Origin: Pseudomonadota bacterium
Lineage (GTDB): Bacteria > Pseudomonadota > Gammaproteobacteria > Steroidobacterales > Steroidobacteraceae
DNA length: 64,000 bases
Reading direction: 5' to 3'
Assembly: GCA_023423065.1 (NCBI GenBank)
Contig: JAFAGC010000003.1
Location: forward strand, 15,470-79,469
The position numbers and the translations under genes were made by a program. A model generated the notes under the pieces. That model saw nothing but the letters and a program-made list of their open reading frames with translations. It had not been told where the DNA came from and ran no database searches. This document shows, piece after piece, positions 8,526 through 18,859 of this stretch. Positions within the stretch are counted from its first letter, which is position 1. Each line of letters begins with the position of its first letter.

Positions 8526-8653
8526 GGCTGCGTTGGTTGTGAGAATATCCAGCGTCAGATTATGGTGAAAGCTCCCAAGTGCAGGATACGGTCTGGTTCA
8601 CGTTTTGCCGTCCAGTCGCACCGAAAGACGATTCGGCGCCGTCTTTACCAAGC

Positions 8654-9373
8654 ATGCAGCAAATGACTTCATCGATTCAAAGCTCAGCCGACACTCGCTT
8701 CTCGGGCGTCGAAAACCTCGAGGTCATGCGGGACGCGGTCAACTACAACCGCTATCTAATGGAGCTGATCCGCAGCCACGCCGGTGATGCGAAACAGGTG
8801 ATAGATTTCGGGGCCGGCAGCGGCACCTTCGCGGTTCCCATTTCCCGGTTGGGATTCGAGGTCACCGCGGTCGAGCTGGATGAGCGGCTGCGCGCGCATG
8901 TGGCCCAACAAGGCCTGCGCGTCGCCGCGAGCACCGCGGACCTGCCTGCAGGATCTTTCGACTACGCATATACGTTCAACGTCCTGGAACACATTCCCGA
9001 CGACGTCGAAGCGCTACGCGGACTGCGCGCGAAACTCGTTCCCGGCGCATGCCTGCTCATCTATGTGCCGGCATTCCAGGTGTTGTACACGAGCATGGAT
9101 GCGAACGTCGGTCACGTGCGCCGCTATTCGCGCGACCTGCTGGTTCGCAACGTGTCGGCGGCCGGCTTCAAGGTCGAGGCCGTGGAATTCGTCGACTCGA
9201 TCGGGTTCTTGGCAACCCTGGCTTTCAAGATGACGGACCGCGGCAGCGGCGACGTCAATTCGCGCATGCTGCGGATCTACGACCGGATCGTCTTCCCTCT
9301 GAGCCGCGCGCTCGACCGGATCGTGCACCGCTGGTTCGGCAAGAATCTCCTGCTGGTGGCAAGAAACCCGTAG
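8654..9373 (+). CDS. Class I SAM-dependent methyltransferase (second copy)
   Basis: About 239 residues from ATG 8654, or 236 from ATG 8663; neither has a clear Shine-Dalgarno sequence, and an in-frame ATG at 8579 would add 25 residues. SAM motif I is VIDFGAGSGTFAVPI, followed by VTAVELDERLRAHV and DYAYTFNVLEHIPDD. This is a Methyltransf_11/23-type enzyme with a C-terminal basic and hydrophobic stretch (DRIVHRWFGKNLLLV) that may touch the membrane. It shares only the fold with the methyltransferase at 5070. Its divergent position beside the GT2 gene suggests membership of the same envelope module. Substrate unknown. Confidence 0.75.
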   Translation: MQQMTSSIQSSADTRFSGVENLEVMRDAVNYNRYLMELIRSHAGDAKQVIDFGAGSGTFAVPISRLGFEVTAVELDERLRAHVAQQGLRVAASTADLPAGSFDYAYTFNVLEHIPDDVEALRGLRAKLVPGACLLIYVPAFQVLYTSMDANVGHVRRYSRDLLVRNVSAAGFKVEAVEFVDSIGFLATLAFKMTDRGSGDVNSRMLRIYDRIVFPLSRALDRIVHRWFGKNLLLVARNP

Positions 9374-9389
9374 CCGCCAGGCACGCTGA

Positions 9390-11972
<2,583 letters not shown>

Positions 11973-11981
11973 AGGCCGGCA

Positions 11982-12010
11982 ACTTGGGGCCCGGCCTTCA
12001 GCCGTTCAAG
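11982..12010 (-). promoter_or_regulatory. Sigma-32-like heat-shock promoter of clpB
   Basis: On the minus strand CTTGAA (12010-12005), a 15-nt spacer, then CCCCAAGT (11989-11982) match the RpoH consensus CTTGAA-N(11-15)-CCCCATNT with one substitution. It precedes clpB, a classical RpoH target. The predicted transcription start, near 11975, is only a few bases from the ATG at 11972. Confidence 0.6.
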
Positions 12011-12035
12011 CCCCATGCGAGCCGAATACGGAATA

Positions 12036-12977
12036 TTACGAACCCGACCTACACCGGACCGGCAGGTACTTGTCAGGGACGTCACTGCCCAAGTACCCCT
12101 CCGAGGGTGTCCACCCGCGCGGCGTAGCTGCATTGCCGCAGACCCACCGGATGTCACCGTCCTGGTTGGCCGCGGGCGTGAGGGCCATGCGCTGCCCGCG
12201 GATGTGGGGGTTGGCCGCCCGGCCGAACGTGATCACGACGCTGCCGGTGAAGACCTCCACCTTTTCGACGTACTTGCCGCTCGGCATGTCGCCCGGCATG
12301 TCGTCTTGCTCCGCCCAGCGGTGCTCGGAGATCCAGATCTCCTCGACCCGTGCCTTGGCGGCGTTGGCGAGATCGAGCCCTTCGGCGACCTGCGCCCGGA
12401 TCGTGTAGTCCTGGTAGGCCGGGATCGCGATGGCCGCGAGGATGCCGCTGCCGAAGAGGCCGACGCCGAGCATCACCCCCAGCATCGGGCCGACGCCCGT
12501 GCCGCCATTGCGTTCGATGCGCCTGGCACGCTTGTCGGGCTGGTTCGTGAAGCTCGATGGGACATCGCGGATGGCCTTCCGGACGCGACGCCAATAGAGC
12601 GAGCTCGCGAACACCGAAAGCATCGCCCCGGGCACGAAAAGCACCGCGATCACGATGAGCGCCGATATCTCTGGAGATGGCTTCATCGCGCCGATCAGGA
12701 GGCCGGCGAGCAGCGCCGTGAAGATCGGCAGCAGGAGCAGATGGGCCAGCCCCACCCCGAACATCTTTCGATACAGGAACCACCACGAGGTCACGAAGAA
12801 TGCCGGCCAATGCCAGCCCGCCTTCGAGCCGCCCTGGTCGAACTGCTCGAATCGCGGCAGGTAGTAGTCCTTGTTCCGCCCGATGGCGAGTTCGTAGTCG
12901 AACTGCTGCTGTTGCTCGGGACTCGCGGCCGGCGCGGCAGCGCTTGCCGAAGCCTGGGCATACGGATTCGTCGACAT
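12036..12977 (-). CDS. DUF2628 membrane domain fused to a type IV pilin-like domain
   Basis: 313 residues, preceded by a strong GGGAGGA ribosome site. Residues about 35-150 form a DUF2628-type region (FEQFDQGGSKAGWHWPAFFVTSWWFLYRKMFGVG, with further membrane segments). Around residue 180 a hydrophobic helix runs straight into AIAIPAYQDYTIRAQVAEGL, the sequence expected just after the prepilin cleavage site of a type IVa pilin, followed by a pilin-like globular domain ending DKYLPVRC. The PilA encoded at 24476 ends DDKYLPANC. There is no GFTLIE processing site. It probably stays an inner-membrane protein with a periplasmic pilin head. Function unknown. Confidence 0.75.
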   Translation of the reverse strand: MSTNPYAQASASAAAPAASPEQQQQFDYELAIGRNKDYYLPRFEQFDQGGSKAGWHWPAFFVTSWWFLYRKMFGVGLAHLLLLPIFTALLAGLLIGAMKPSPEISALIVIAVLFVPGAMLSVFASSLYWRRVRKAIRDVPSSFTNQPDKRARRIERNGGTGVGPMLGVMLGVGLFGSGILAAIAIPAYQDYTIRAQVAEGLDLANAAKARVEEIWISEHRWAEQDDMPGDMPSGKYVEKVEVFTGSVVITFGRAANPHIRGQRMALTPAANQDGDIRWVCGNAATPRGWTPSEGYLGSDVPDKYLPVRCRSGS

Positions 12978-13013
12978 CGTGTCCTCCCTCGAACCGATTC
13001 TTCGGAACGCTTC

Positions 13014-13832
13014 TTAGTGAGCGTTGTTTTCCGCCAGGGCAATGATGGCAATACCGCAGCCGATGAGCAAAACCTGCATGACGCTCGAGCGCGGGTCGAT
13101 CTTGCGGTGCAGGCCCGGGATGAGGTCCGCCACCGCGACGTACAGCAGGCTGGCCGCGGCGACCGCGAGTGCGAACGGCAGCACGGTCAAAGCCGTGCCG
13201 AGCGCGAAGTAGCCGATGATGCCGCCGAGCACCGCCGTGAGACTGGTCAGTAGATTGAGGCCGAGTGCGCGGCGGCGCGAGACGCCGGAATGCAGCAGCA
13301 CGGCGAAGTTGCCGACTTCCTGCGGGATTTCATGGGCCATGATGGCGAGCGCGGTGACGATGCCGAGGTGGACGTCGGTGAGGAAGGCCGCGGCGATCAG
13401 CACGCCGTCGAGGACGTTGTGCAGGGCGTCGCCGATGAGGACGAGCGAGCCGCTGGCTTTCTGGCGCGCGTGGTCGTGGTTGTGATTGTGGCCGTGACCG
13501 TGATGGCGCGTATCCGCCACAGTGTGCTCGTCGCAGTGGTCGTCGTGGCAGTGGCGCCAGAGCAGGAATTTTTCGAGCACGAAGAACAGCGCGATGCCCG
13601 CGATCAGCGCGATACCGACCTGATGTACGTTGCCGATACCCGCCCCTTCCACCGCGTGCGGGATCAGCGCGAGCAGTGCGGCGCCTAACAAGGCGCCGGT
13701 GGCGAAGGAGACTAGATGGGGTAGCGCGGCTTCACGCGAGCGCGCAGGCAACGCCAGGAATGTGCCCGCCGCCAGGACGGACAACACACCTGAAATCGTG
13801 GTGGCGAGGATGATCCAGAGGAGAGTGGTCAA
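13014..13832 (-). CDS. ZIP family divalent metal transporter
   Basis: 272 residues, TTG start, eight hydrophobic segments. A histidine-rich cytoplasmic loop (HHGHGHNHNHDHA, about residues 109-121) is followed by the metal-binding helix motifs DALHNVLDGVLIAAA and MAHEIPQEVGNFAVL, both diagnostic of ZIP transporters. It probably imports zinc or a related divalent cation; direction and specificity are not readable. It ends 36 nt upstream of the DUF2628-pilin gene on the same strand and starts 23 nt downstream of the pgeF stop. No Zur box was recognised. Confidence 0.88.
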   Translation of the reverse strand: MTTLLWIILATTISGVLSVLAAGTFLALPARSREAALPHLVSFATGALLGAALLALIPHAVEGAGIGNVHQVGIALIAGIALFFVLEKFLLWRHCHDDHCDEHTVADTRHHGHGHNHNHDHARQKASGSLVLIGDALHNVLDGVLIAAAFLTDVHLGIVTALAIMAHEIPQEVGNFAVLLHSGVSRRRALGLNLLTSLTAVLGGIIGYFALGTALTVLPFALAVAAASLLYVAVADLIPGLHRKIDPRSSVMQVLLIGCGIAIIALAENNAH

Positions 13833-13855
13833 AGCGACGGAATGCTAGCACGGGC

Positions 13856-14608
13856 TTACAATGGCTGTTTCCAGATGAGCGCGGCGAGTCTGCCGCCCAT
13901 CCCGTCCCGCCGATGAGAGTAGAACCGATTGCGATCGGCGAAGGTGCACCATTGCCCGCCGCTCACATCGTTGACTCGGAGGGCGGAGAGTCGCTGCCGC
14001 GCCAGGCCCGGAAGATCCGCCTGCCAACGGCCGCGCGAGTTTGGCGTAAAGAGGGAGGCCGCTCCTGAATCTGCATTCACGAAGGTTTCGCGAACTTCAT
14101 CGCCCACTTCGAAATGCTCGCGCGAGATCGCGGGACCGAGCCACGCAGTCAGATCCCCGGGCGATACGCCCATCGCGCGCACCGAGTTCTCGAGGACGCC
14201 ATTGGCGAGTCCGCGCCAGCCCGCATGCGCCGCGCCGATAGTTCGACCGTCGCGACTCGCGAACAACACGGGAAGACAGTCTGCAACCATGATCACGCAG
14301 ACGCGATTCGCGGCGCGAGTGAAGGATGCATCCGCGGCAGGCGGCGCGGCGAAAGTGTGCGCGACATCGAGATCGACGACGTCCACTCCGTGTACCTGAT
14401 CGAGCCATGCGGGCTCGGTGGGCAATCGCAGTTTTTCGCGCAGCAACCTGCGATTCGCCGCGACGGATTCGGGCGCGTCACCGACGTGCGTGGCGACATT
14501 GAATGAATCCCAAGGCGCCGCACTCACCCCGCCCAGTCGTGTCGTGAAAGCCGCATGAACACCCGCGGGTGGGCGCCATCCGATGTCGAGCAACGACTCG
14601 TCTCTCAT
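13856..14608 (-). CDS. pgeF: Peptidoglycan editing factor PgeF (YfiH/LACC1 family)
   Basis: 250 residues. Family signatures are AFTTRLGGVS near the N-terminus, the metal-site segments WLDQVHG, MVADCLPVLF and GAAHAGWRGLANG, and CTFADRNRFYSHRRDG near the C-terminus. The family was annotated as polyphenol oxidase and is now linked to purine nucleoside phosphorylase chemistry and to removal of L-Ser misincorporated in peptidoglycan precursors. ATG 14608 shares one base with the rluD stop (TGATG); a TTG one codon earlier is an alternative. The order bamD/rluD-pgeF-clpB is conserved in gammaproteobacteria, here interrupted by two genes before clpB. Confidence 0.92.
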   Translation of the reverse strand: MRDESLLDIGWRPPAGVHAAFTTRLGGVSAAPWDSFNVATHVGDAPESVAANRRLLREKLRLPTEPAWLDQVHGVDVVDLDVAHTFAAPPAADASFTRAANRVCVIMVADCLPVLFASRDGRTIGAAHAGWRGLANGVLENSVRAMGVSPGDLTAWLGPAISREHFEVGDEVRETFVNADSGAASLFTPNSRGRWQADLPGLARQRLSALRVNDVSGGQWCTFADRNRFYSHRRDGMGGRLAALIWKQPL

Positions 14609-15570
14609 CAACTGCCCTCGCTCGCGTCCTGCGCCAGCGCGTCTAACAACCCGGCAAGATCCTCCGGGATCGGCGCGGTGTACTCCACGCGCTTGCCGGA
14701 CTTCGGATGCGTGAACTCGAGCTTTTCCGCGTGCAACGCCTGGCGCTTGAACGCATCCAGCGCAACGATCAATGCCGGACTTGCACCGGCGGGCAACTTG
14801 CGGCGCCCGCCGTACACCGGATCGCCGACGATCGGATACCCCGCGTGCGCGAGATGCACGCGAATCTGGTGCGTCCGCCCCGTCTCCAATCGAACCCGCG
14901 CCAACGTATGCGCACGGAACTTCTTCTCGACGCGGTAGTGAGTCACCGCATGCCGTCCATCACTGCGCACCGCCATCTTCGTACGCTGCGTACGATGCCG
15001 CCCGATGGGCTCATCGACGGTGCCGCCACCTGTCATCACGCCCACGCACACCGCGAGATACTCGCGCCGGATCTCGTGGGCCGCGAGCTCCGCGACCAGC
15101 GCCGTATGCGCCGCCAGCGTGCGCGCGATCACTAACAACCCGCTGGTATCCTTGTCGATGCGATGCACGAGCCCCGCGCGCGGCACGCGCGCGAGTTTTG
15201 GATCGTGCGCGAGCAGCGCATTCTGCAGCGTGCTCGCGCGGTTGCCGGCGCCCGGATGCACGACCAGCCCGGGAGGCTTGTTGATGACGATCACCGAGGC
15301 ATCTTCATGCACGATGTCGATCGGCAGCTTCTCGGCCTTGACCCCGGTTTCTTCGACGATCCGGGCCTCGACCACCGCCACCTCGCCGCCGACTACCGGG
15401 TCGCGAGGCCGAACCGTAAGGCCATTCACCCGAACGGCGCCCTCCTCGATCCAGCCCTGCAGGCGGGTGCGCGAGTATTGCGGCAACAACAGGGCCAGGG
15501 CCGCGTCGAGGCGCCGGCCTGCGAGGTCCGCGGGTAACTCGAGGCGGTGGGTCTGGAACTTGGGGCTCAA
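14608..15570 (-). CDS. rluD: 23S rRNA pseudouridine synthase RluD
   Basis: 320 residues, apparent TTG start. An N-terminal S4 RNA-binding domain (RLDAALALLLPQYSRTRLQGWIEEGAVRVNG) precedes the RluA/RluD catalytic domain with HRIDKDTSGLLVIARTL containing the catalytic Asp. The C-terminal part has ETGRTHQIRVHL and GDPVYGG. RluD modifies U1911, U1915 and U1917 of helix 69 of 23S rRNA. It is divergent from bamD, with about 100 nt between the starts, and coupled to pgeF downstream. The operon arrangement supports RluD over RluC. Confidence 0.94.
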   Translation of the reverse strand: MSPKFQTHRLELPADLAGRRLDAALALLLPQYSRTRLQGWIEEGAVRVNGLTVRPRDPVVGGEVAVVEARIVEETGVKAEKLPIDIVHEDASVIVINKPPGLVVHPGAGNRASTLQNALLAHDPKLARVPRAGLVHRIDKDTSGLLVIARTLAAHTALVAELAAHEIRREYLAVCVGVMTGGGTVDEPIGRHRTQRTKMAVRSDGRHAVTHYRVEKKFRAHTLARVRLETGRTHQIRVHLAHAGYPIVGDPVYGGRRKLPAGASPALIVALDAFKRQALHAEKLEFTHPKSGKRVEYTAPIPEDLAGLLDALAQDASEGS

Positions 15571-15669
15571 CCGTGTGGTCCGACAGCTTTTCGGGCCGCT
15601 ATACTCCCGCGTCCAGCCGCGATTTCAAACCCAATAACACCGGCACATTCGAGAAACGGCAATCCATAC

Positions 15670-16479
15670 ATGCGATCAATGCGTTCCGCCGGGCTACTGG
15701 CACTCTTATTCATAACCTTCGGCATTTCACTCAGCGGCTGCAAGTCCCGGGACGGCGCCGAGGGCCCGATGACGGATCCGGCGGTGGTCTACGAGCGAGC
15801 GCATCGCGCGCTGCGCGGCGGCGACTACCCGCAGGCCATCCGCATCTACGAAGCGCTCATGGCCCGCTACCCGTTCGCGGCCGAATCTCGCCAGTCGCGT
15901 CTCGACGTGATCTACGCGTACTACCGCGCGGGTGAGTCCGAATCCGCGATCGACGCGGCGGACACCTTCATCCGCGAGAACCCGACGCATCCGCGCATCG
16001 ACTACGCGTGGTACCTCAAGGGCCTCACGGACTTCGAGCGCATGCCGAACTTCCTCGAGCGCTGGTTCCGTGTCGACCTCAACCAGCGTCCGCCGACCCA
16101 GGCGCGCCGTTCGTTCGCGTCGTTCCTCACGGTCGTGCAGCAGTTCCCGAACAGCGACTACGCGCACGACGCGCGGCGTCGCATGGTCTACCTGCGCAAC
16201 CGCCTCGCCGATTATGAAATCGCGGTGGCGCGCTATTACATCGACCGCGGCGCGTACGTCGCCGCCGCGCAGCGCGCGAAGGTCGCGATCGAGGAATACG
16301 ACGGCGCGCCCGCCGTTCGCGATGCGCTCGAGATCATGATCTACGCCTACGAGCAGATGGATCTCAAGGACCTCGCCGCGCAGACTCGTGCGATGTATCG
16401 CAACAACTTCGAAGGCGAGGCGGGCGAGCGCAGAGAGGCGCCGAAGCGCAAGTGGTACAAGTTGTGGCTTTCGACTTGA
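15670..16479 (+). CDS. bamD: Outer-membrane assembly lipoprotein BamD
   Basis: 269 residues. The signal peptide ends in the lipobox LSGC (Cys24), so the mature protein is lipidated. TPR repeats follow: DPAVVYERAHRALRGGDYPQAIRIYEALMARYPF, then YAYYRAGESESAIDAADTFIRENPTHP and SFASFLTVVQQFPNSDYAHDARRRM. BamD is the essential scaffold of the BAM complex that folds outer-membrane beta-barrels. ATG 15670 gives the intact signal peptide; ATG 15679 is possible. The basic C-terminus (EAPKRKWYKLWLST) is slightly extended. It is convergent with parE. Confidence 0.95.
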   Translation: MRSMRSAGLLALLFITFGISLSGCKSRDGAEGPMTDPAVVYERAHRALRGGDYPQAIRIYEALMARYPFAAESRQSRLDVIYAYYRAGESESAIDAADTFIRENPTHPRIDYAWYLKGLTDFERMPNFLERWFRVDLNQRPPTQARRSFASFLTVVQQFPNSDYAHDARRRMVYLRNRLADYEIAVARYYIDRGAYVAAAQRAKVAIEEYDGAPAVRDALEIMIYAYEQMDLKDLAAQTRAMYRNNFEGEAGERREAPKRKWYKLWLST

Positions 16480-16495
16480 ACATCGACGTCGAGCG

Positions 16496-16789
16496 CTAGA
16501 AATGTCCGCCGGGATCCATTTGGCCGTGAAGCACGCGGATGATGTGGATGGCAGACGCAGTCACGGTGTAGTAGACCGCGTGGCTGTTGATGAATAGAAC
16601 TCGGTAACTCTCACGCACGTAACCGCGATCCGCGCCAATTTCTGGATTGTCCGCAAGGGCCCGGATTCCAACGTCCAGTTCATCCAGATACTTGTCGGCC
16701 TGCTCTGCGCCCCACCGTTCATAGGTGAACTCCCAGATGCCGATGAGATCGCTTTCAGCAAGCGCATGTTTGCGGATTTTTCGCGTCAA
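16496..16789 (-). CDS. parE: ParE-family toxin
   Basis: 97 residues, TTG start overlapping the antitoxin stop (TTGA). MTRKIRKHALAESDLIGIWEFTYERWG followed by QADKYLDELDVGIRALADNPEIGADRG and ESYRVLFINSHAVYYTV is the ParE/RelE-fold plasmid-stabilisation pattern. Known ParE toxins inhibit DNA gyrase. The gene is the second of a two-gene operon behind parD, the usual ParDE order. It lies between bamD and nadE, which are adjacent in related genomes, so it appears to be an insertion. Target and activity are not tested here. Confidence 0.87.
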   Translation of the reverse strand: MTRKIRKHALAESDLIGIWEFTYERWGAEQADKYLDELDVGIRALADNPEIGADRGYVRESYRVLFINSHAVYYTVTASAIHIIRVLHGQMDPGGHF

Positions 16790-17037
16790 GAGACTGACTT
16801 TGTCCGGCGGCGCGCCTTGCGCTTGACGTCATCCATATTCAATTCGCCAACGTCGCCGCTTTTCTCTCCGCCGACCAGCGCGTGCCGTAGCGCACCGAGC
16901 TTTTGTTCGTGCTCTTCGAGCAGTCGCAGGCTGGCGCGGATGACTTCACTGGCGGAGCCGTAGCGGCCGCTTTCGATTTGTCGATTGATGAAACCTTCGA
17001 AATGATCGCCGAGGGAAATGCTGGTGTTCTTTGCCAT
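16786..17037 (-). CDS. parD: ParD-family antitoxin (ribbon-helix-helix)
   Basis: 83 residues: NTSISLGDHFEGFINRQIESGRYGSASEVIRASLRLLEEHEQKL is the CopG/ParD ribbon-helix-helix DNA-binding domain, and the C-terminal part (MDDVKRKARRRTKSVS) would wrap ParE. A strong GGAGG lies 7 nt upstream of the ATG. Members of this family neutralise ParE and repress their own operon; palindromic half-sites directly upstream fit that role. Confidence 0.88.
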   Translation of the reverse strand: MAKNTSISLGDHFEGFINRQIESGRYGSASEVIRASLRLLEEHEQKLGALRHALVGGEKSGDVGELNMDDVKRKARRRTKSVS

Positions 17038-17051
17038 GCCGGTAACCTCCG

Positions 17052-17081
17052 ATTGGTACCAATATATACGATGTATTGGTA
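17052..17081. promoter_or_regulatory. Probable ParD operator: ATTGGT/ACCAAT half-sites
   Basis: ATTGGTACCAAT (17052-17063) is a perfect 12-bp palindrome. A further TATTGGTA (17074-17081) forms an inverted repeat with TACCAATA (17057-17064). Three half-sites immediately upstream of the parD ribosome-binding site fit cooperative binding by ribbon-helix-helix dimers and autoregulation. Inferred from position and symmetry only. Confidence 0.6.
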
Positions 17082-17184
17082 TATCAGGAGTTCTGCGACA
17101 TGAAAATTATCCCGCGCCCGCGGGTCATCCGCGTTGCGTTATCTGCTGTCTTCGTTCGGAAAGTCGAGATCAGCGGCGCTCCGA

Positions 17185-18837
17185 TTACCGCCGGTATCCA
17201 GACGTAATCGGATAGCGCCAATCGCGGCCGAAGGCGCGACGCGACACGCGCACTCCCGGCGGCGCCTGCCTTCTCTTGTATTCGTTGCGCTTCACGAGAT
17301 CGAGCACCCGCACGACGGTGGGCCGGTCGAAGCCGCGCGCGCAGATCTCGTCGACCGACAAGTCGTCTTCGATGAATGCCTCAAGGATGGGATCGAGGAT
17401 TTCGTACGGCGGGAGCGAATCGCTGTCCCTCTGATCGGGCCGCAGTTCCGCCGACGGCGGACGCTCGATCACGCGGGTGGGGATAACTACACCGGCACCG
17501 CCATCCCCACCCACCGTGTTGCGGTACTCGGCGAGGCGGTAGACGAGTAGTTTGCTGCAGTCCTTGATGGGGGCGAAGCCGCCGGCCATGTCGCCGTAGA
17601 GAGTGGCGTAGCCGACCGCCATCTCGCTCTTGTTGCCGGTGGTGAGCAGCATCTTGCCGGTCTTGTTGGAGATGCCCATCAGCAGCACCATGCGGCAGCG
17701 CGACTGGATGTTCTCTTCTGTCGTGTCGGGTTTGCGGCCGGCGAATTCCTCGCGCAGCGTGGCCTCGGCCGCTTTCATCATCTCGCTGATGGGCAGCACG
17801 CTGTATTTCACGCCGAGCCGCTCGGCCTGCTCGCGCGCGTCGTCGAGGCTCATTTGCGACGTATAAGGCGACGGCATCATGACCGCGTGCACGCGCTCCT
17901 TGCCCAGGGCATCCACCGCGATCGCGAGCGTGAGCGCCGAATCGATGCCGCCCGACAGGCCCATCACGACGCCCGGAAAGCCGTGCTTGCCGACGTAGTC
18001 GCGCACGCCGAGCACCAGCGCGCGATACACGCTCTCGGTATCGGCGAGCTCGGGGGAGATCGCGGTCGGGACGGGCCGCACGACGCCATCCACGCGCTCG
18101 AACTCGACGGTGTACAACCCTTCCTCGAACGGCGGCGCGCGCATGACCACGGCGCCCTTGCCATCCATCACGAACGAGTTGCCGTCGAACACGAGCTCGT
18201 CCTGGCCGCCGAGCATGTTGACGTACACCACCGGCAATCCGAGATCGCGCACGCAACGCCGCACGATGTCCTCGCGGTTGCGTTGCTTGTGGATCTCGAA
18301 CGGCGAGGCGTTGAGCACCACGAACATCTCGGCGCCGGCCGAACGCGCGAGCTGCGCGGGTTCGGGCTCCCAGATGTCCTCGCACACCAGGATCCCGATG
18401 CGAAAGCCGCGGTAGTCCACGACCGTCGGCTGCGCGCCGGTCTTGAAGTAACGCTTCTCGTCGAAAACCTTGTAGTTGGGCAGGCAGTTCTTGCGGTGCG
18501 TCGCGCGCAGCGTGCCCTTCTCGAACAGCGCCGCGGAGTTGAAGATCTGATCGCCCGCGTATTCGGGAAAGCCGACGAGGACGCCGCAACTCGAGCGCGC
18601 GCCGCTCACCGTCTTGAGCCCGGCCTCGATCGCGACGCGAAAGCCGCGATGGAACAAGAGATCTTCGGGTGGATAGCCCGAAAGCGTGAGCTCGGGCAAC
18701 ACGAGCAGGTCCGCGTCGAGCTCGCCGCAGGCGCGCTCCGCGGCCGCGACGATCTTCTTCGCGTTGCCCGCGACATCGCCCACGAGCATGTCCAGTTGCC
18801 CGAGAGCGATGCGCAGCCGGTTGTTAGTTGCGTTCAC
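17185..18837 (-). CDS. nadE: Glutamine-dependent NAD+ synthetase
   Basis: 550 residues, GTG start. The N-terminal nitrilase-type glutaminase domain carries the Glu-Lys-Cys triad (VLPELTLSGY, THRKNCLPNY, GILVCEDIWEPE). The C-terminal synthetase domain has the PP-loop LSGGIDSAL and TGNKSEMAVGY. It makes NAD+ from deamido-NAD+ with ammonia released from glutamine. The length fits the two-domain form (about 540 residues). It is the first gene leftward of the sucDC block, and about 150 nt separates its stop from parD. No frameshift or missing active-site residue is evident. Confidence 0.95.
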   Translation of the reverse strand: MNATNNRLRIALGQLDMLVGDVAGNAKKIVAAAERACGELDADLLVLPELTLSGYPPEDLLFHRGFRVAIEAGLKTVSGARSSCGVLVGFPEYAGDQIFNSAALFEKGTLRATHRKNCLPNYKVFDEKRYFKTGAQPTVVDYRGFRIGILVCEDIWEPEPAQLARSAGAEMFVVLNASPFEIHKQRNREDIVRRCVRDLGLPVVYVNMLGGQDELVFDGNSFVMDGKGAVVMRAPPFEEGLYTVEFERVDGVVRPVPTAISPELADTESVYRALVLGVRDYVGKHGFPGVVMGLSGGIDSALTLAIAVDALGKERVHAVMMPSPYTSQMSLDDAREQAERLGVKYSVLPISEMMKAAEATLREEFAGRKPDTTEENIQSRCRMVLLMGISNKTGKMLLTTGNKSEMAVGYATLYGDMAGGFAPIKDCSKLLVYRLAEYRNTVGGDGGAGVVIPTRVIERPPSAELRPDQRDSDSLPPYEILDPILEAFIEDDLSVDEICARGFDRPTVVRVLDLVKRNEYKRRQAPPGVRVSRRAFGRDWRYPITSGYRR

Positions 18838-18859
18838 CGCGGTGATGCATCAGCGGGCA

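Noticed and set aside
13100..13840. Histidine-rich stretch as a separate metal-binding protein
   Set aside because: It is the cytoplasmic loop of the ZIP transporter.
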